In this document: piece after piece, positions 1-11,510 of the stretch
Layout of the letters: each line of letters begins with the position of its first letter
Numbering within the stretch: position 1 is the first letter of the stretch
Source of the DNA: Portulaca oleracea
Lineage: Eukaryota; Streptophyta; Magnoliopsida; Caryophyllales; Portulacaceae
NCBI GenBank assembly: GCA_029582165.1
Contig: CM055891.1
Coordinates: 29,800,832 to 29,864,831, forward strand
Length of the DNA: 64,000 nucleotides
Direction: 5' to 3'
Program-made: the position numbers and the translations under genes
The notes under the pieces: generated by a model
What the model was told of the DNA's origin: nothing
The model's input: the letters and a program-made list of their open reading frames with translations, nothing else
Databases searched by the model: none

Positions 1-118
1 AGAGTAATTTTATATAGTAATTGTATATGTTGAGAAATTTATGGTCAAAATTTTTAAAGTTTGACGGCACGATTTTCAAATGCGATAATTAATATGAAAG
101 GAGTGAGTACGTGTTATG
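1..118. repeat. Right half of a Stowaway-like MITE
   Basis: This segment has the body seen in other Stowaway-like copies in the window (tatagtaatt, gagaaatttatggtcaaaat, then tttgac and a cgataattaatatg block). It ends in a degraded terminal repeat (aaaggagtgagta) related to the GGAACGGAGGGAGTA end at 9921-9938. The left half lies outside the window. It sits in an intron of DDB2. Confidence 0.7.
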
Positions 119-830
119 TAATGTATTTTATTGTTTTGTTGTAAGAGGTGAGGGTTTTGAAACGGGATTTCTAATATGTGGGATGTTTATGGTGCCGTTA
201 GTGTGTGTATGGTTGAATGTAACTATTTGAGCCAATGTGGGCAATTCAATTTTCGTTTTTGATAGTATTCACGTAGGTACGTTTCAGCAGAAATAGAAGT
301 GGTACGTGTAATGTTATTATGTTGTTTATGGTGCTGAATGATTTAGTAAAAATGAGTTTTTGAGGTGAACCAAACAGCTAGAGAGACGCGTACATGATAC
401 ATAAAACCATGGGTAAGTAATACTAGATGCATCAGTCCAATTAGTGATTGACGAGGATGTTTGAGTAAGTGTCAATCACGTTGAACAAATGATCCACTTG
501 TAATCGAATTGAAGCTCGTGTATGATTAACGAGGATGTTTGTGAATTAGTACTGAGCTATGATTGACGAATGTCAGATTTAGACGTTGGCCATGTGTCAG
601 GCTGATTGTCTGTGAGATATCTGTCTACTGATGTGAACCAATTGTCAATACCTGCATTTTGGTTTTACATCTTAATTGTTCATATGAATAATGTGATGAG
701 ATTAAGGCTGAAGCTGTCGAATGGCTCTTGATTTATCTGATTGACGAATTTCCAAGTTGGGGCGGGGAATGAGCGTTGTAAGATTTGATTTTTCTGATAT
801 GTATCTGGTTATGGTTTTTGGTGGATGAAG
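119..830 (+). other. DDB2 intron sequence, no gene seen
   Basis: No coding exon could be found here. The first recognisable DDB2 exon starts at 831, right after a 'gaag' acceptor. The codon for its first glycine needs one base from an upstream exon, so the N-terminal exons must lie to the left of the window. Confidence 0.6.
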
Positions 831-3492
831 GTCATACGACAATGAATTGCCCCCACCGTGTTGCTACTGAGCATGGAGTCATTCCGGCACCTCGTAAGAG
901 TACCCGTCATTCTGTGGATTATATCTTTGAGCGACAACTCAGACCACATGTCCCTACGGTTAGTTGCTTGTTGAAGTTCTCTTTTCGTGTTTGAGATACC
1001 ATGCCATTCTGTGTTGTTGGCTTCTTATGGAACAGAATGTGATCCTATTGGGTGACCTAATGGCTCGCATATGTGATTGAAATGGCATGCTTTAAAAAGT
1101 TAAAACTAGGGATTACATATAGATGTGCTCGGGTCATCATTTTGCTTTTAATATCCTCTACGCTTCTTTCATTTCAAGATAGATCAAGACTGGATTTCTG
1201 ATCCCGGATCAAGTTACCTGTGGGGTTATCAGGTACCATAGTCGACGTGTGACGTGCTTGGAGTTCCATCCTACCAATAATAATATTCTTTTATCTGGGG
1301 ATAAGGTTAGTGTCTCTGCGTTTTACCTGTTATAACTATGTTGTAAATGGTTGATCATGTTCATGCCTCAACATTTCAGTGTTTTCTTCACTCAGAAGGG
1401 ACAGCTTGGTGTCTGGGACTATGATAAAGTATCTGAAAAGACGGTCTATGGGAATATTCACTCTTGCCTACTGAACACCATGAGGTAACTTTTTCATAAT
1501 CTTCTTGAGAAGCTTTATACTGAACTTTCAGTGCATTTTCTCTATTTGATAGTCTGGTTATATATTGCATAGTGTCAAAAGTTGCATTATTGAGAAGCGA
1601 TAACCTCCCATTCAGGTTTAGTTCAAGCAACGATGGAGCCGTCTATGGTGCATCCTCGGATGGTACTATTAGTTGCACCGACTTAGAAACCGGACTCTCA
1701 GTATCAATGATGGACCTCAATCCTAATGGTTGGCAAGTATGTTATTGTTTCCAATGTTGCCTATCCTTGTTTGATTCCTTGTGTTGCTAGTTGCTGTGAG
1801 ATGCCCTATTTAGCTCCTATGGCAACATTACTTGCTGCTCCACAAAAGAAATAAAAAATAAAAAAAATCGTGCTAAGGTTTTGTAATCTATGTTACCGCA
1901 GGGGCCAAGCAGTTGGAGGATGCTGTACGGCTTGGATGTCAACTCTGAAAAAGGACTAGTCCTTGTGGCTGATAACTTTGGCTTTCTGTATATGTAAGAG
2001 AATCTTCTGTATTTAACTTTGGCTGATAACTTTGGTTTTGTCTTGCCATACTTGCATGCCACGGTGTATATTCTCGTATTAATTCAACTGTTATGTGATG
2101 CATGTACATAGGTTGGATACACGTACCAAGGATAAAGTAGGGGATCCTGTCTTGATTCACAAAAGGGGTAGCAAGGTTGTCGGGCTGCACTGCAATCCTG
2201 TCCAACCAGATCTTCTCCTGAGCTGTGGAAATGATCACTTTGTAAGCTTTGTCTTGTTTTTCTTTCTTACTTTCACTTTTAGGGAGATTTTTACCGAACT
2301 GATTCTGTTGGATAAGAACTCGCATTTGTTTGAGGTTGATTGGCAATTTTACTCCTAACTCGTTGTAATTCCAATATTAGTTAATGCATTCTTCTTTACT
2401 TTGGTTGGGTCTCCTCAGGCTCGCTTGTGGGATATGCGTCGATTGGAGGGTGGATCTCTGGGTGATCTGGCCCATCGCCGAGTGGTCAACTCTGCCTACT
2501 TTTCACCACAAACAGGGAGCAAAATCCTTACTACTGCACAAGACAATCGTATTCGTGTCTGGGACTCTATTTTTGGCAATCTGGAAACTCCAAGCCGTGA
2601 AATTGTCCACAGCCATGATTTCAACCGGCATTTGACTGCTTTTCGAGCTGAATGGGACCCAAAAGTAAGTATTAAACTACTAGTATAACTTTTTTTCTTG
2701 TTTCAACCGGGTAAATTTTGCCTGTTCATCAGGCCTCCATCTCAGAGGTAACCATTACTAAGCTTTACAGGGCGTGGGGTAAAGGGTAGGTACCATATTG
2801 TCAATGACAAGCATAACTCATCTTTGATCTTATCCCACAATTCCGCCTATAAGAAATTTTTTGCTTCCACCAAGAATTGAATGTCGGGTTTACTATTGTA
2901 TAATTATCTGTATGTCATCTTTTGCATTTTCTGAGTTTCTTGCTGGTTCTCTGACCTTCACCGTGTCTTGTCTGCAGGATCCATCTGAGTCTCTTGCTGT
3001 TATTGGTCGTTACATAAGCGAGAACTACAATGGAGTTGCCCTGCATCCCATTGATTTTATAGATGTAACCACCGGACAATTAGTCGCTGAGGTAATCGAC
3101 CCGAATATCACAACCATCAGCCCGGTGAACAAGCTTCACCCTAGAGATGATGTTCTGGCTTCTGGTAGTTCTAGGTCCGTTACTCTTTGCCTTCCCGCTT
3201 TTATAGATCATTTTGTGGAGTTTCTTCAGATAGCTTTATACTAATTTTCATACTCGGGCATGGCTTTTACCCATCTGTTAGGTCTTTATTTATCTGGAGG
3301 CCAAAGGATACATCCGAAACCGGGCCGCAGAAAGACGAAAGAAAGACTATAGTCCTTGGTGGAAGGAATGAGAAGAAACCAGGTAAGAAGTTTGGCGGTG
3401 ATAGCGATGAATCTGATGATGAGTTTTTTAGTGCCAAGGGCAAGATGTCAAAGGCAAAATCAACTCCCCGTAAAAAATCTAAGACGCGATGA
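831..3492 (+). CDS. DDB2: DNA damage-binding protein 2 (WD40), 3' part, nine exons
   Basis: Exons: 831-958, 1183-1305, 1396-1484, 1616-1736, 1902-1993, 2112-2241, 2419-2664, 2978-3174, 3282-3492; phases agree at every junction and the frame ends at TGA 3490-3492. About 445 C-terminal residues are present. The first exon starts in a zinc-knuckle-like segment ([10 protein letters not shown]) typical of plant DDB2, and WD40 blades follow ([73 protein letters not shown]). LWDMR is the WDxR (DWD) motif used by DDB1-CUL4 substrate receptors. In the known family the protein recognises UV photoproducts in chromatin and starts global genome nucleotide-excision repair as the CUL4-DDB1 receptor. The C-terminal tail is acidic then lysine-rich ([22 protein letters not shown]). 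The 5' exons, roughly 110 residues compared with Arabidopsis, are off the window. The downstream CAX gene is convergent. Confidence 0.93.
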
Positions 3493-4463
3493 GGCCGATA
3501 CACTGCCTTCCAAACAAGGTACAAGGTGTTTTGGTATCAACTTCCTTTTTGCGCGCATTTACAGGTGTTATTTCAGGCGAGCGTAGCATAATTTTGTTTA
3601 TGGTGAAACAACCTCCTCATTATCATCCTCTTCAGCCCCAAAAAGAATGTGAAAAATCGGGAAATTTACATCCTGGTACCTGTGTACATAAGTGTAAGTG
3701 TACCTGGTGTAGAATGTCGCACCTTTTGTAGGTTGCGTAAACTTTACTGTCTTTCTGTACGGGGTGACAGATAGATAGGGCTGCAACGGCAAAATTTTGT
3801 TAACCGAAATATTATAACATCCATGTTTGCCTGGTTGTAGGTTTTGCAATTGCAATGCATTTCATGATTATGTACGGTCTCTGTGATTCGTATCTTTGTT
3901 CAAAATTGACCAGCCTAGAATTTTTTCACCCGATAGATAAGTCGAAGAAAAAAAACCCTAAACCCTAGAACCCTGAACCCTTACGGTCTCTGTGGTTCAT
4001 ATCTTTGTTTAAAATTGACCAGCCTAGATTTTTTTTCCTGAGAGATAAGTTGAAGAAAAAAAAACCCTTAACCCCTGAACCCTTACAGTCTCTGTGGTTC
4101 GTATCTTTGTTCAAAATTGACCAGCCTAGATTTTTTTTCCCGGCAGATAAGTCGAAGAAAAAAACTGTAGACCCTAAACCTAAAGGCGGAGGTGTTTAAT
4201 CTAGCTAAAGCACATTTCTGCATGGAAACACTCTGATTCAAGCTGATTAGGATCTGTTTTGGACATGACATTGACATCATATCAAACACCTTGTTACTAA
4301 CCCAGAAAAACAAAAAGTTCAGATTAGGATGACATCGTATCGATATCAAACTCCTTTTTGTTACTAATTATCCACAGAAAAACTAAACACTTTCATATAG
4401 AACCTTCCTCTCCAATTACACAAACTACAGAGTACAATGCTAATTTTTATTTAGAATTGAGGC
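3493..4463. other. Convergent 3' region between DDB2 and CAX
   Basis: This 970-base gap holds the 3' UTRs of two genes pointing at each other, a tandem repeat with telomere-like tracts (separate entry), and a local near-duplication of a 'gacatcatatcaaac / gacatcgtatcgatatcaaac' block at about 4265-4360. No gene was seen; short ORFs here have no recognisable domain. Confidence 0.6.
3874..4182. repeat. Three tandem ~105-bp units with telomere-like CCCTAAA tracts
   Basis: Units start at 3874, 3983 and 4085, each opening with ACGGTCTCTGTG (ACAG in the third) followed by a TATCTTTGTT..AAAATTGACCAGCCTAGA block. The first unit ends in a run of CCCTAAACCCTAGAACCCTGAACCC-type heptamers; the tracts decay in units two and three. 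The spacing is 109 and 102 bases. Confidence 0.85.
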
Positions 4464-7400
4464 CTAACTAGCTATTAAATCTGCTGCAAATCCTGTTGGA
4501 GATTCAAGTCGTGAACCGGTGACATTTACCCCATCTGCCATTCATTTTGTAAACAATGTTAGTACTTTCAATTAATGTTAGTACTTTCAATTCGATACTC
4601 GAACACAGACCGACTGCCTGTAAGATAAACAAAAAGAAAATAAAAAGAGAAGCAACTCTTCCTTCTCTTTGTTCGGGTTTATTTTAGCTAATCAGGGTCA
4701 TCTTTTAAATAATGTCAAGATTGGAGGGTCAATTAGTCACTTTTTGAAGTTGTAGCATAAGTCTACTTGTATCTGATTTTCATGGTTAAAAAAAGTAAGG
4801 GTGTGTTTGGTTGGTCAATGACTCCAGGAAAATGGTCAATTTTCCCGGATTGACTTATTTTTCACATGTTTGGATGTGGGTTGACCTTGGAAAATGTTTC
4901 ACGGTGGACCCACCATTTTCTCTATTTTCTTAGGGAAAATTTCCCTTAGGGGGGGCTAAGGGAAATTTTTCTCATGGAAAACTTTCCATGAGAAATTTTT
5001 CCCAGGGAAAATTTTCCTGGGTTCCTACCAAACGCTCTCTATGTTTATTGAGGCAAGGTTTAGTGTTGTGGAACTTACTGGGTGAAGGATCAAGGACAAA
5101 AAAGCTGGTGGAAATGACGATGTATCCAAGAAGAAGAATGGCCCCTTTCATGTAATGTGATGATCCATCCTACATACCAAATAATAATGCTCAACTTGTA
5201 TTAGACCAACATTTATACTTGAATCTGAATAAGCACAATTAGGAGCTGACAATAACAACAATTTCCAATATGGGTGATACTTTTTGTGGGATCTCATATG
5301 ATCTAGATATGAACAAATTTACTTCAAACTGATTGAAAGATCTACAAAAACAATTAGTGGTTGATTTGGCCAACATGATTTAAAGGGTACAACAATTTTA
5401 TTTAGAGCTGACAAAAGGTTGTTTGACCTGAATATCCAAATTTGTCTGATTCGAAAAAACCGAGTACCGTCATGGATTTTTCCATCAGAATTTTAACGTT
5501 GACCAAAAATTGACATAATATTCTTTATATTTCTATTTTCCAAACCCTATTTCAACCGAATTTACATTTGTTCAAATCCTCCAATCTGAAAAAATCGGGC
5601 AATGGCCATCAAATTCTTGTACTAATTTTAAAGTTGACCTATTTGAGAATTTCACCAGTGTTAGAAGAAAGACCAAAGATAGACGCCAAACCTGTAAAGC
5701 AAAGGCTATGGAAACTACAGAGAGCCCAAAAGAGCCTGTTTCGAGGGCGCTCAGCCTCAGGTCCATCTCAATATGCATTGTCCATGCTATTATCACACAC
5801 ACCGGAACCTGAACGTACGAGTTTAATTAGCAAACAAACTATCAATCAAAACGACGAATCTCTTTTCCCATCAAGCTAAAATGAATAGATAATGGTAAGT
5901 TTTCGGTTCTATTATGGATCTTGAATCTTACCAGAAACATTGAAATTTGTGTTGCAGAACCTAATGCAACTCCCAAAGATATGTCCTGTTCATAATAATA
6001 ATCAGCAAAAACTCATACCCTTTTAGGCTATCAGGAGAACTTCTTCAACTTGAAATTTTGTTTGGTTTTGAAGAAAAATGATCTTACCAACTTGTTTCTG
6101 TAAGCGAATATTATCGCACCAGCATGTTCAGCTGCATTTCCAACTATCGGTAGCAGAATGATGCTCAGAAACCTAATCGGGATCCTCCAAGAACTCGAAG
6201 CATCCTATTTTATCATCAAAAGAGTTTCTGCATGAGTTTAAATGAATTTCGATTCTAACAACCTTATGTCATACTATTATGGTGCGTTTGGTCCTTTACC
6301 GGAAAAATATTTCTTGGGAAACTTTTCACCGGGGAAGTTTTTCCTAAGAAAATTTTCTAGGAAAGAATAATTCACAGTGTTTTTATTAATTTACAAAAAT
6401 AGTTTTTAGGAGTATTTTTGAAAATAAAGTTATAAAAACTTTCCATTTCCCATGGGAAAAACTTTCCCAAGCCCCCATGGGAAAAATTTTCATCCACCTT
6501 GGAAAAATTGTGGGACCCAGTTCCAAATTTTCCTCTCCTCATTTCACAAACAAATATGAGAAAATTTGGTCAACTTAGAAAAGTTGACAAACTTTCTCGG
6601 GAAATAGTTGTAATCAAACCCTCCCTTAGATAATTAAGTACATGGTGATCTGAATATATGCACCTCAATTGTGCCCACAACATATTCAGAAAGCAAAGCT
6701 GTAAGTGCTGTCATGGCAATTAACCAACTGAAAGCACTCCAAAACCCCATCACTGCCTCATCTTCGTCTTCCTCGTTTTCCTCCTCATCTTCCTGCAAAA
6801 TTCAACAGAATTCATCGCTTCTAAACCGCCCTTTTAAGTGTTCGATAATTATACAAACAATACATGTATACATCATAAATTAGAATCACCTCTTCTGAAG
6901 TGAAGACTTGCTGATGAGTTTTCAACTGAAAGAAGAGGTAAGCAATGTATGCTAAGAGCATAACTACACTGCTCACTCTCGAAAGCATTAGCACGGACCG
7001 CGTAGGAGATGACCCAGTTGACTCAGTGGGATCTTGAGAGAAAAACGGCAATCCATGGCAAAGGACCCCGAGTAATAGGAGAAGGATGTTCATGTCCGAT
7101 TGACTCTGTGATCGGAAAACATGTCTTTATATGTAATTAAGTCCTTTGATAAAATATACGCAAATTCTAACATGAGACCGTCTCACGTAAACTTATTTAC
7201 TGTGAGTCATACGTGATACTAGAATGGTTTTTCAATACGGGTGTGAGTCGTGTGACTAATAATTTATCAAGGGACTATTTTTATAGAGTCATCCCAAATG
7301 AATGATTAGCCATCCCTGTTTTCATAAAAAGTCACCAAAAAGTCATACGTGTCTCCATAAACTTACGATGAGACAGTCTCACGTCAGATTTACTGTAAAA

Positions 7401-8424
7401 CACAATTAAGGGAGATTTTGAAAGTGGAAGTTTTGATTACTTTGTCAAATTTTTGCTCCTTACTAAGGTTGGCCAATCCACCACAGAACAAAGAAGAGCC
7501 AAGGACTAGAAGAAGGTTCGAAAGGACCGATCCCAAGAGAGAGTACTTCAATACCGAAATCTTCCCTTGGTGAAGAGCTAAGATGGCGATTATGAGTTCA
7601 GTCGCGTTCCCACATGTTGCATTTAGGAGCCCCCCAACTGCGAAGATCAAATTCGCTAATTAATCTCGTTATACGGGAGTCTTGAGAGGTCAAGATGTAT
7701 GCAGTCTGTCTTACTTACACGTGTTGTTGAAATATATACAAACATTTATCCGAATTTAAGAAATGTACGCGAAATACATGTTAATCAAGTGAAAGATATA
7801 GGTTGTACCTGTTGGACCAGTATGGTATGCAATTTGCCTTAGATTTTGACATGAAAAATGGGAAAATGAACCAAAAAGAAAAGAAAAATGTTAGGATTTT
7901 CTTTTGGGAATATCATGCGATCGCCATGCAAAAAAAAAAAACAAGTACATTTGTTAAAAATCTAACTTACTCAGTGAGGAAGCTAATTCTTTCTGCTAAT
8001 GGTGCAAGTCCAAGCAAGCTCGAAGCAAAGATCCATGGCTGTCACGTAAAATTCGATTATTAATCCACAACCCACATTGATTAATAACGAGTTAAAACGA
8101 TAAACAGAACTTTAATTCGTACATAATTCATATAAGAGTAATTAGCACACTTACACTTCCGAAATCATAAGCTTTGGCAACGATAGCGAGGGGAATAGCC
8201 AAAAAGAGAAGGCAAATCTTAGTTCCGAGGATAACCTCACGAAGATTGACCAAGATATGCTTAAATTGCAACGAGCCAGGATTCAAAGTCAGGGACGGAT
8301 CAGACTTTTTCCTTAGAGACGAGTACGACAAGCTATGAGCCGTCTTTATAAGTTTGATCGGTTCATGGCTCGATCCGTTGATGATAATCCCATTTTCGAC
8401 GTCGCATTCTCCATCAGAATTCAT
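4464..8424 (-). CDS. CAX: Vacuolar cation/proton exchanger, type I CAX, 11 exons
   Basis: Exons (minus order): 8424-8155, 8038-7971, 7837-7809, 7637-7441, 7105-6890, 6792-6664, 6204-6088, 5985-5932, 5808-5692, 5169-5079, 4534-4464. They sum to 1359 bp, 452 residues, the usual CAX length, with all phases matching and stop TAG at 4466-4464. The start at 8424 opens a hydrophilic N-terminus of the kind that is autoinhibitory in CAX1, then [14 protein letters not shown]. Both exchanger repeats are visible: [13 protein letters not shown] (exon 4) and [13 protein letters not shown] (exon 7), each with the acidic residue used in cation transport. The acidic loop between the halves ([14 protein letters not shown]) is in exon 6. 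[20 protein letters not shown] points to the CAX1/3/4 clade. The family exchanges cytosolic Ca2+ or other cations for vacuolar H+ at the tonoplast. Two MITEs of one family sit in introns 6 and 10. The C-terminal exon ([12 protein letters not shown]) is the least certain part. Confidence 0.93.
4801..5040. repeat. GTGCGTTTGG-family MITE in CAX intron 10
   Basis: The element is bounded by GTGTGTTTGGTTGG and CCTACCAAACGC in inverted orientation. The interior is itself palindromic, with alternating ggaaaatttcc-like blocks that can fold into a long hairpin. Other copies are at 6281-6627, 25321-25544, 47471-47679 and 49934-50176. Confidence 0.75.
6281..6627. repeat. GTGCGTTTGG-family MITE in CAX intron 6
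   Basis: It begins GGTGCGTTTGG and ends near AATCAAACCCTCC, with the same ggaaaa/ttttcc palindromic interior (ttcccatgggaaaaac). It is longer than the other copies, with an AT-rich insertion of about 100 bases in the middle. Confidence 0.7.
7166..7386. repeat. MITE with GAGACCGTCTCACG ends, in CAX intron 4
   Basis: The inverted termini are 'catgagaccgtctcacgtaaactta' on the left and 'aaacttacgatgagacagtctcacgt' on the right, read here as broken pieces. The tip GAGACCGTCTC is itself palindromic. Related fragments occur near 30810 and 31258. Confidence 0.65.
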
Positions 8425-8935
8425 CTTCTTGGGAAATTTTTTTACTGCAATTTCCTAGAAGAAACAAGAGAAGAAGAGGGTTGTTATTGTTACTAGTATC
8501 AGTTACAAGCACAACCTACTACTGCTTACTGATATTTTGTGCCAATGCATGAAAAGGGTGTTTTATAATTTTTATTAGTGAAATTATGCAGCTTCCAGGA
8601 ATTTTCCTGGATTCTTTTCCATATTAATTTTGGCATGAATTTCAGGAAGTGAAATCTGGGATTGCAAAAGGTCAAAAAAATTGCCATTGTTAGAGTAAAA
8701 AACAGTTGAGAACAAATTAACTTTGTGTGTATTGAATACATGTAGGTTATTAGTCATTTCTTGTTAATTAGGATTTTAATGCTAATTACTTGTACGTTTA
8801 GTTTCATTTGTAATGTAGATACTTCAATTTCTCTTGAAATCTCCTCTAAATGAAGTGTGTAATTTTTAAACTAGTTTTAGTGCCTGTGCACACATAGCGC
8901 ATGAATTGTCATCGTATCATATATCATATAGGAAA

Positions 8936-9304
8936 AACTTATAGTGGTTGTCAACCATCAACCATCACAATTAAAATTAAACAATATTTATCCATATATG
9001 TATCGACTTTTATCTTTTTCATTCATTTTATTTATTCAGTACAACATTATAAAATATATTTTCTTAATTTAAAAAGTTTTTACGAAATTTTTTACAATTT
9101 AAATATCTTAATTTTAAGTTTTTTTCCTAGTAAACAAGCATATTTTGAAAAATATTTTTTTTAAAATTTTTAAAAATAAACTAAATTTGAAAAAATATAT
9201 CTTACAATCTATATTAACTAAAAAAGGTAACGGTTAAGATAAAACTTGACAAATATACGAGTAATATTTATTTTACTTACGGTACTTGACAACCACTATA
9301 AGTG
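8936..9304. repeat. AT-rich MITE with ACTTATAGTGGTTGTCAA termini
   Basis: ACTTATAGTGGTTGTCAA at about 8937 is matched by its near-exact reverse complement TTGACAACCACTATAAGT at 9287-9304. The interior is about 85% A+T by eye and non-coding. No second copy was noticed in the window. Confidence 0.8.
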
Positions 9305-9678
9305 TATTCATATCATATATCATATATTGTGAGGATAGAAATGTTAATTTCCATAAAAAAATGTTAGAGATTTAATGAGAGTATTTTTGGCAAGTTATAA
9401 TTAAACACTATTTTTAAAAAAAATTATTTTACCACATTAATTACCAAGTAAGTTACCACTAAAGTGTCATCCAATGTATTGATGACCTCTCTTATGATGC
9501 TTTGACGAATTATATAAAAATATATTTTACCACCGAGAGCGGGAAAATAAATCGGGAAATTTTTTAGTCCTAGTTTCTTAATTTTTTTGCACTTATTATT
9601 TTATTTATTTCCGTAAACAACCAAAATAAATGATACAAATTTTCCCAAATGTCACAAATGCTGACACTTACGTAACTA

Positions 9679-9936
9679 CTCCCTCCGTTCCATATTAACT
9701 ATCGTATTTGGAAATTGTGCAGTCAAACATAAAAAATTTTGACCGTAAATTTCTCAAAATATACAATGAGTTGCTATATAAAATTACCACCATTAGATTC
9801 GTAAATGAAAAATACTATCATAAAAGTATAATATTGCAATTGTTAATAATATATTATGCAATAAATTATCAATCAAAGAATGATATTGGAGACCGTGAAA
9901 ATCAAAACTATGACAATTAATATGGAACGGAGGGAG
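9679..9936. repeat. Stowaway-like MITE, near-intact
   Basis: CTCCCTCCGTTCCATATTAA at the left and TTAATATGGAACGGAGGGAG at the right form the terminal inverted repeat, with TA at both edges as expected for Tc1/mariner-type elements. It is the best-preserved copy of the family and a good reference for the others. Confidence 0.9.
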
Positions 9937-9949
9937 TACTTTTTTCCCA

Positions 9950-10320
9950 AATCAAAATTATACAATGTCTATTGTCTAATATATAACATCTTTTTCCAGA
10001 AAAAATATACAAGTTCGAAATAGTAATAAATAAAATAAATCTAAAAAGTGAACCATAGATTAAATTACACAAATTTATCAATCATCATGAAATCACTTTG
10101 ATTAAACAACTGGGAATCGGGATCGAGACCGGGAAATGAGGTTAAGTTTCACTCCCGATCACGTTGTTGACCGGGACTTTATTTTTAGTCACACTACCGA
10201 TCCTGCTCCCACCGGGAGTTGGATTTTAAGTCCAGGACTTGACCACCGAACCCACCTGCCTTTGCGTCCCCACCACCGTGTCCTCGGCCTGAAATCACTA
10301 TCGGGAGCCTCGTCGTGTCC
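9950..10320 (-). repeat. Dispersed element, inverted homologue of 56860-57400
   Basis: On the reverse strand it reads through the same landmarks as 56860-57400: a 'ccggg' and 'gggagt' rich block, a 'tggtaaatttgtgtaattta' stretch, a 'ttttagatttattttattta' stretch and 'attgtgtaatttt'. It has no protein-coding potential that I recognise. The type of element is unknown. Confidence 0.55.
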
Positions 10321-10565
10321 CTCTATCTTGCCGCATGTGTCTGTCTCTCTTCTCAGTTTTCTCTGTTTCTCCATGAAACATATAAAAGGGCAAAATAGAG
10401 AGGGCTTTTACATTCAATGATTCAATTGTCCCGTTATTTCATGGCATACTGGGCAGTTCACATATTTTTCAAAAATGCTACAATGCTCATAGTCCCAGTT
10501 TTGCTTCGAATTACAAATTAGTTTATCATGTGGCTTTCCCCTCAATTTTCCCAATTTGTTAAAGA

Positions 10566-10945
10566 TTTTTTGGTTTTAAAATCTCCAACTTTGGTGCTTG
10601 TTTATCCTAATATCTCAAATTTTACTTTTGACACGAATATCCCAAACTTTGGAAGTTGATATATATTTATTAGCATTCCAATACCAAATTAACAACAATT
10701 AAACTTGTGTTTTTCTACAATATAGTGGTTGTTTTTTTTAAATTATACACACTTCAATTCTACAAATCATCCTAAAATGTATCATTACATCACAGAAAAA
10801 CCTGAATTTAATTGATCTCAATTTGATGTTGGACTATTGACAAATACGATCTCCCAAAGTTTGAGATATCATATCAAAAAGTAAAGTTTGGGATATTACG
10901 ATAAACAATCGCCAAAATTGAGGATTTTAAACCCTAAATAACCAT
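10566..10945. repeat. Inverted-repeat element with TTTTAAAATCTCCAACTTTGG ends
   Basis: The left arm (ggttttaaaatctccaactt, then gcttgtttatc..tatctcaaattttac) pairs imperfectly with the right arm (gtaaagtttgggatattacgataaacaatcgcc..ttgaggattttaaacc). The arms are about 70 bases each around an AT-rich centre. No coding content was seen. Confidence 0.65.
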
Positions 10946-11087
10946 TTATTTTCAGTTAAAGTAATTTTCAAGATTTTAATCAAGTTTTTTGAAAACTTAA
11001 CACCAAAATTATGTGAATGACAACATTCATTTTGTGTCTCAATGGAGTTGGCACTTGGCACTCTTGATACGAGAAAATAGTCATTCA

Positions 11088-11333
11088 GGCCCGTTTTTTA
11101 TGTGGCTGGCAGATTGCGATGTCATATCGCACCGCAGCTTTCCATATTCCACAACAAACTACCATAATCTACTTTTTCTAATTTATTTTATTTTTTTTTA
11201 TTAAAAGTTAAACTTTTCATATTCAACGACAACCCACTACAACTTTCCCCAATCCACCACAGTCCACTGCAACTTTTCCCAATCCACCGCATTTCCTCCG
11301 CACCGCAGTCCGCCGTAAAAAAAGAACGGGCCT
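11088..11333. repeat. GGCCCGTTCTTTT-family MITE
   Basis: It runs from AGGCCCGTTTTTTATG to AAAAAAGAACGGGCCT, in opposite orientation. The interior is rich in 'ccaccgcagt / ccacaacttt' repeats shared with 32408-32646 and 32829-33045. It ends about 175 bases upstream of the NudC-like start codon, so it may lie in that gene's promoter. Confidence 0.8.
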
Positions 11334-11510
11334 GTAGCGGAAACCAGAAGTAACCGGAGAAGTCAAGAAGGTGATTCGTTATAGACTTATAGCGCCCATC
11401 AACTCTCTAGAAAGATTCCGCATATCACCAAACAAACCATCGACACTTCTTCGCGGGAATTGAGAAATCAGCAATCCACCGCATCGAAACCCTAAGTTTG
11501 ACGGAATTCC

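Larger units (their letters stand above)
8425..11510. other. Divergent intergenic region CAX / NudC-like
   Basis: This region holds the upstream sequences of both flanking genes and at least five separate repeats (own entries). The predicted ORFs at 8901-9164, 9708-9920 and 10136-10420 lie in these repeats and show no protein family. I see no gene. Confidence 0.6.

Noticed and set aside
785..994. 69-residue ORF with an ATG at 785 as a DDB2 start
   Set aside because: The homology ([10 protein letters not shown]...) begins only at the splice acceptor at 831. The sequence from the ATG to 830 is intronic, and the zinc-knuckle segment needs upstream residues.
10136..10420. 94-residue plus-strand ORF and overlapping minus-strand ORF
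   Set aside because: It overlaps a dispersed repeat also found at 56860-57400 and shows no domain or splice context.
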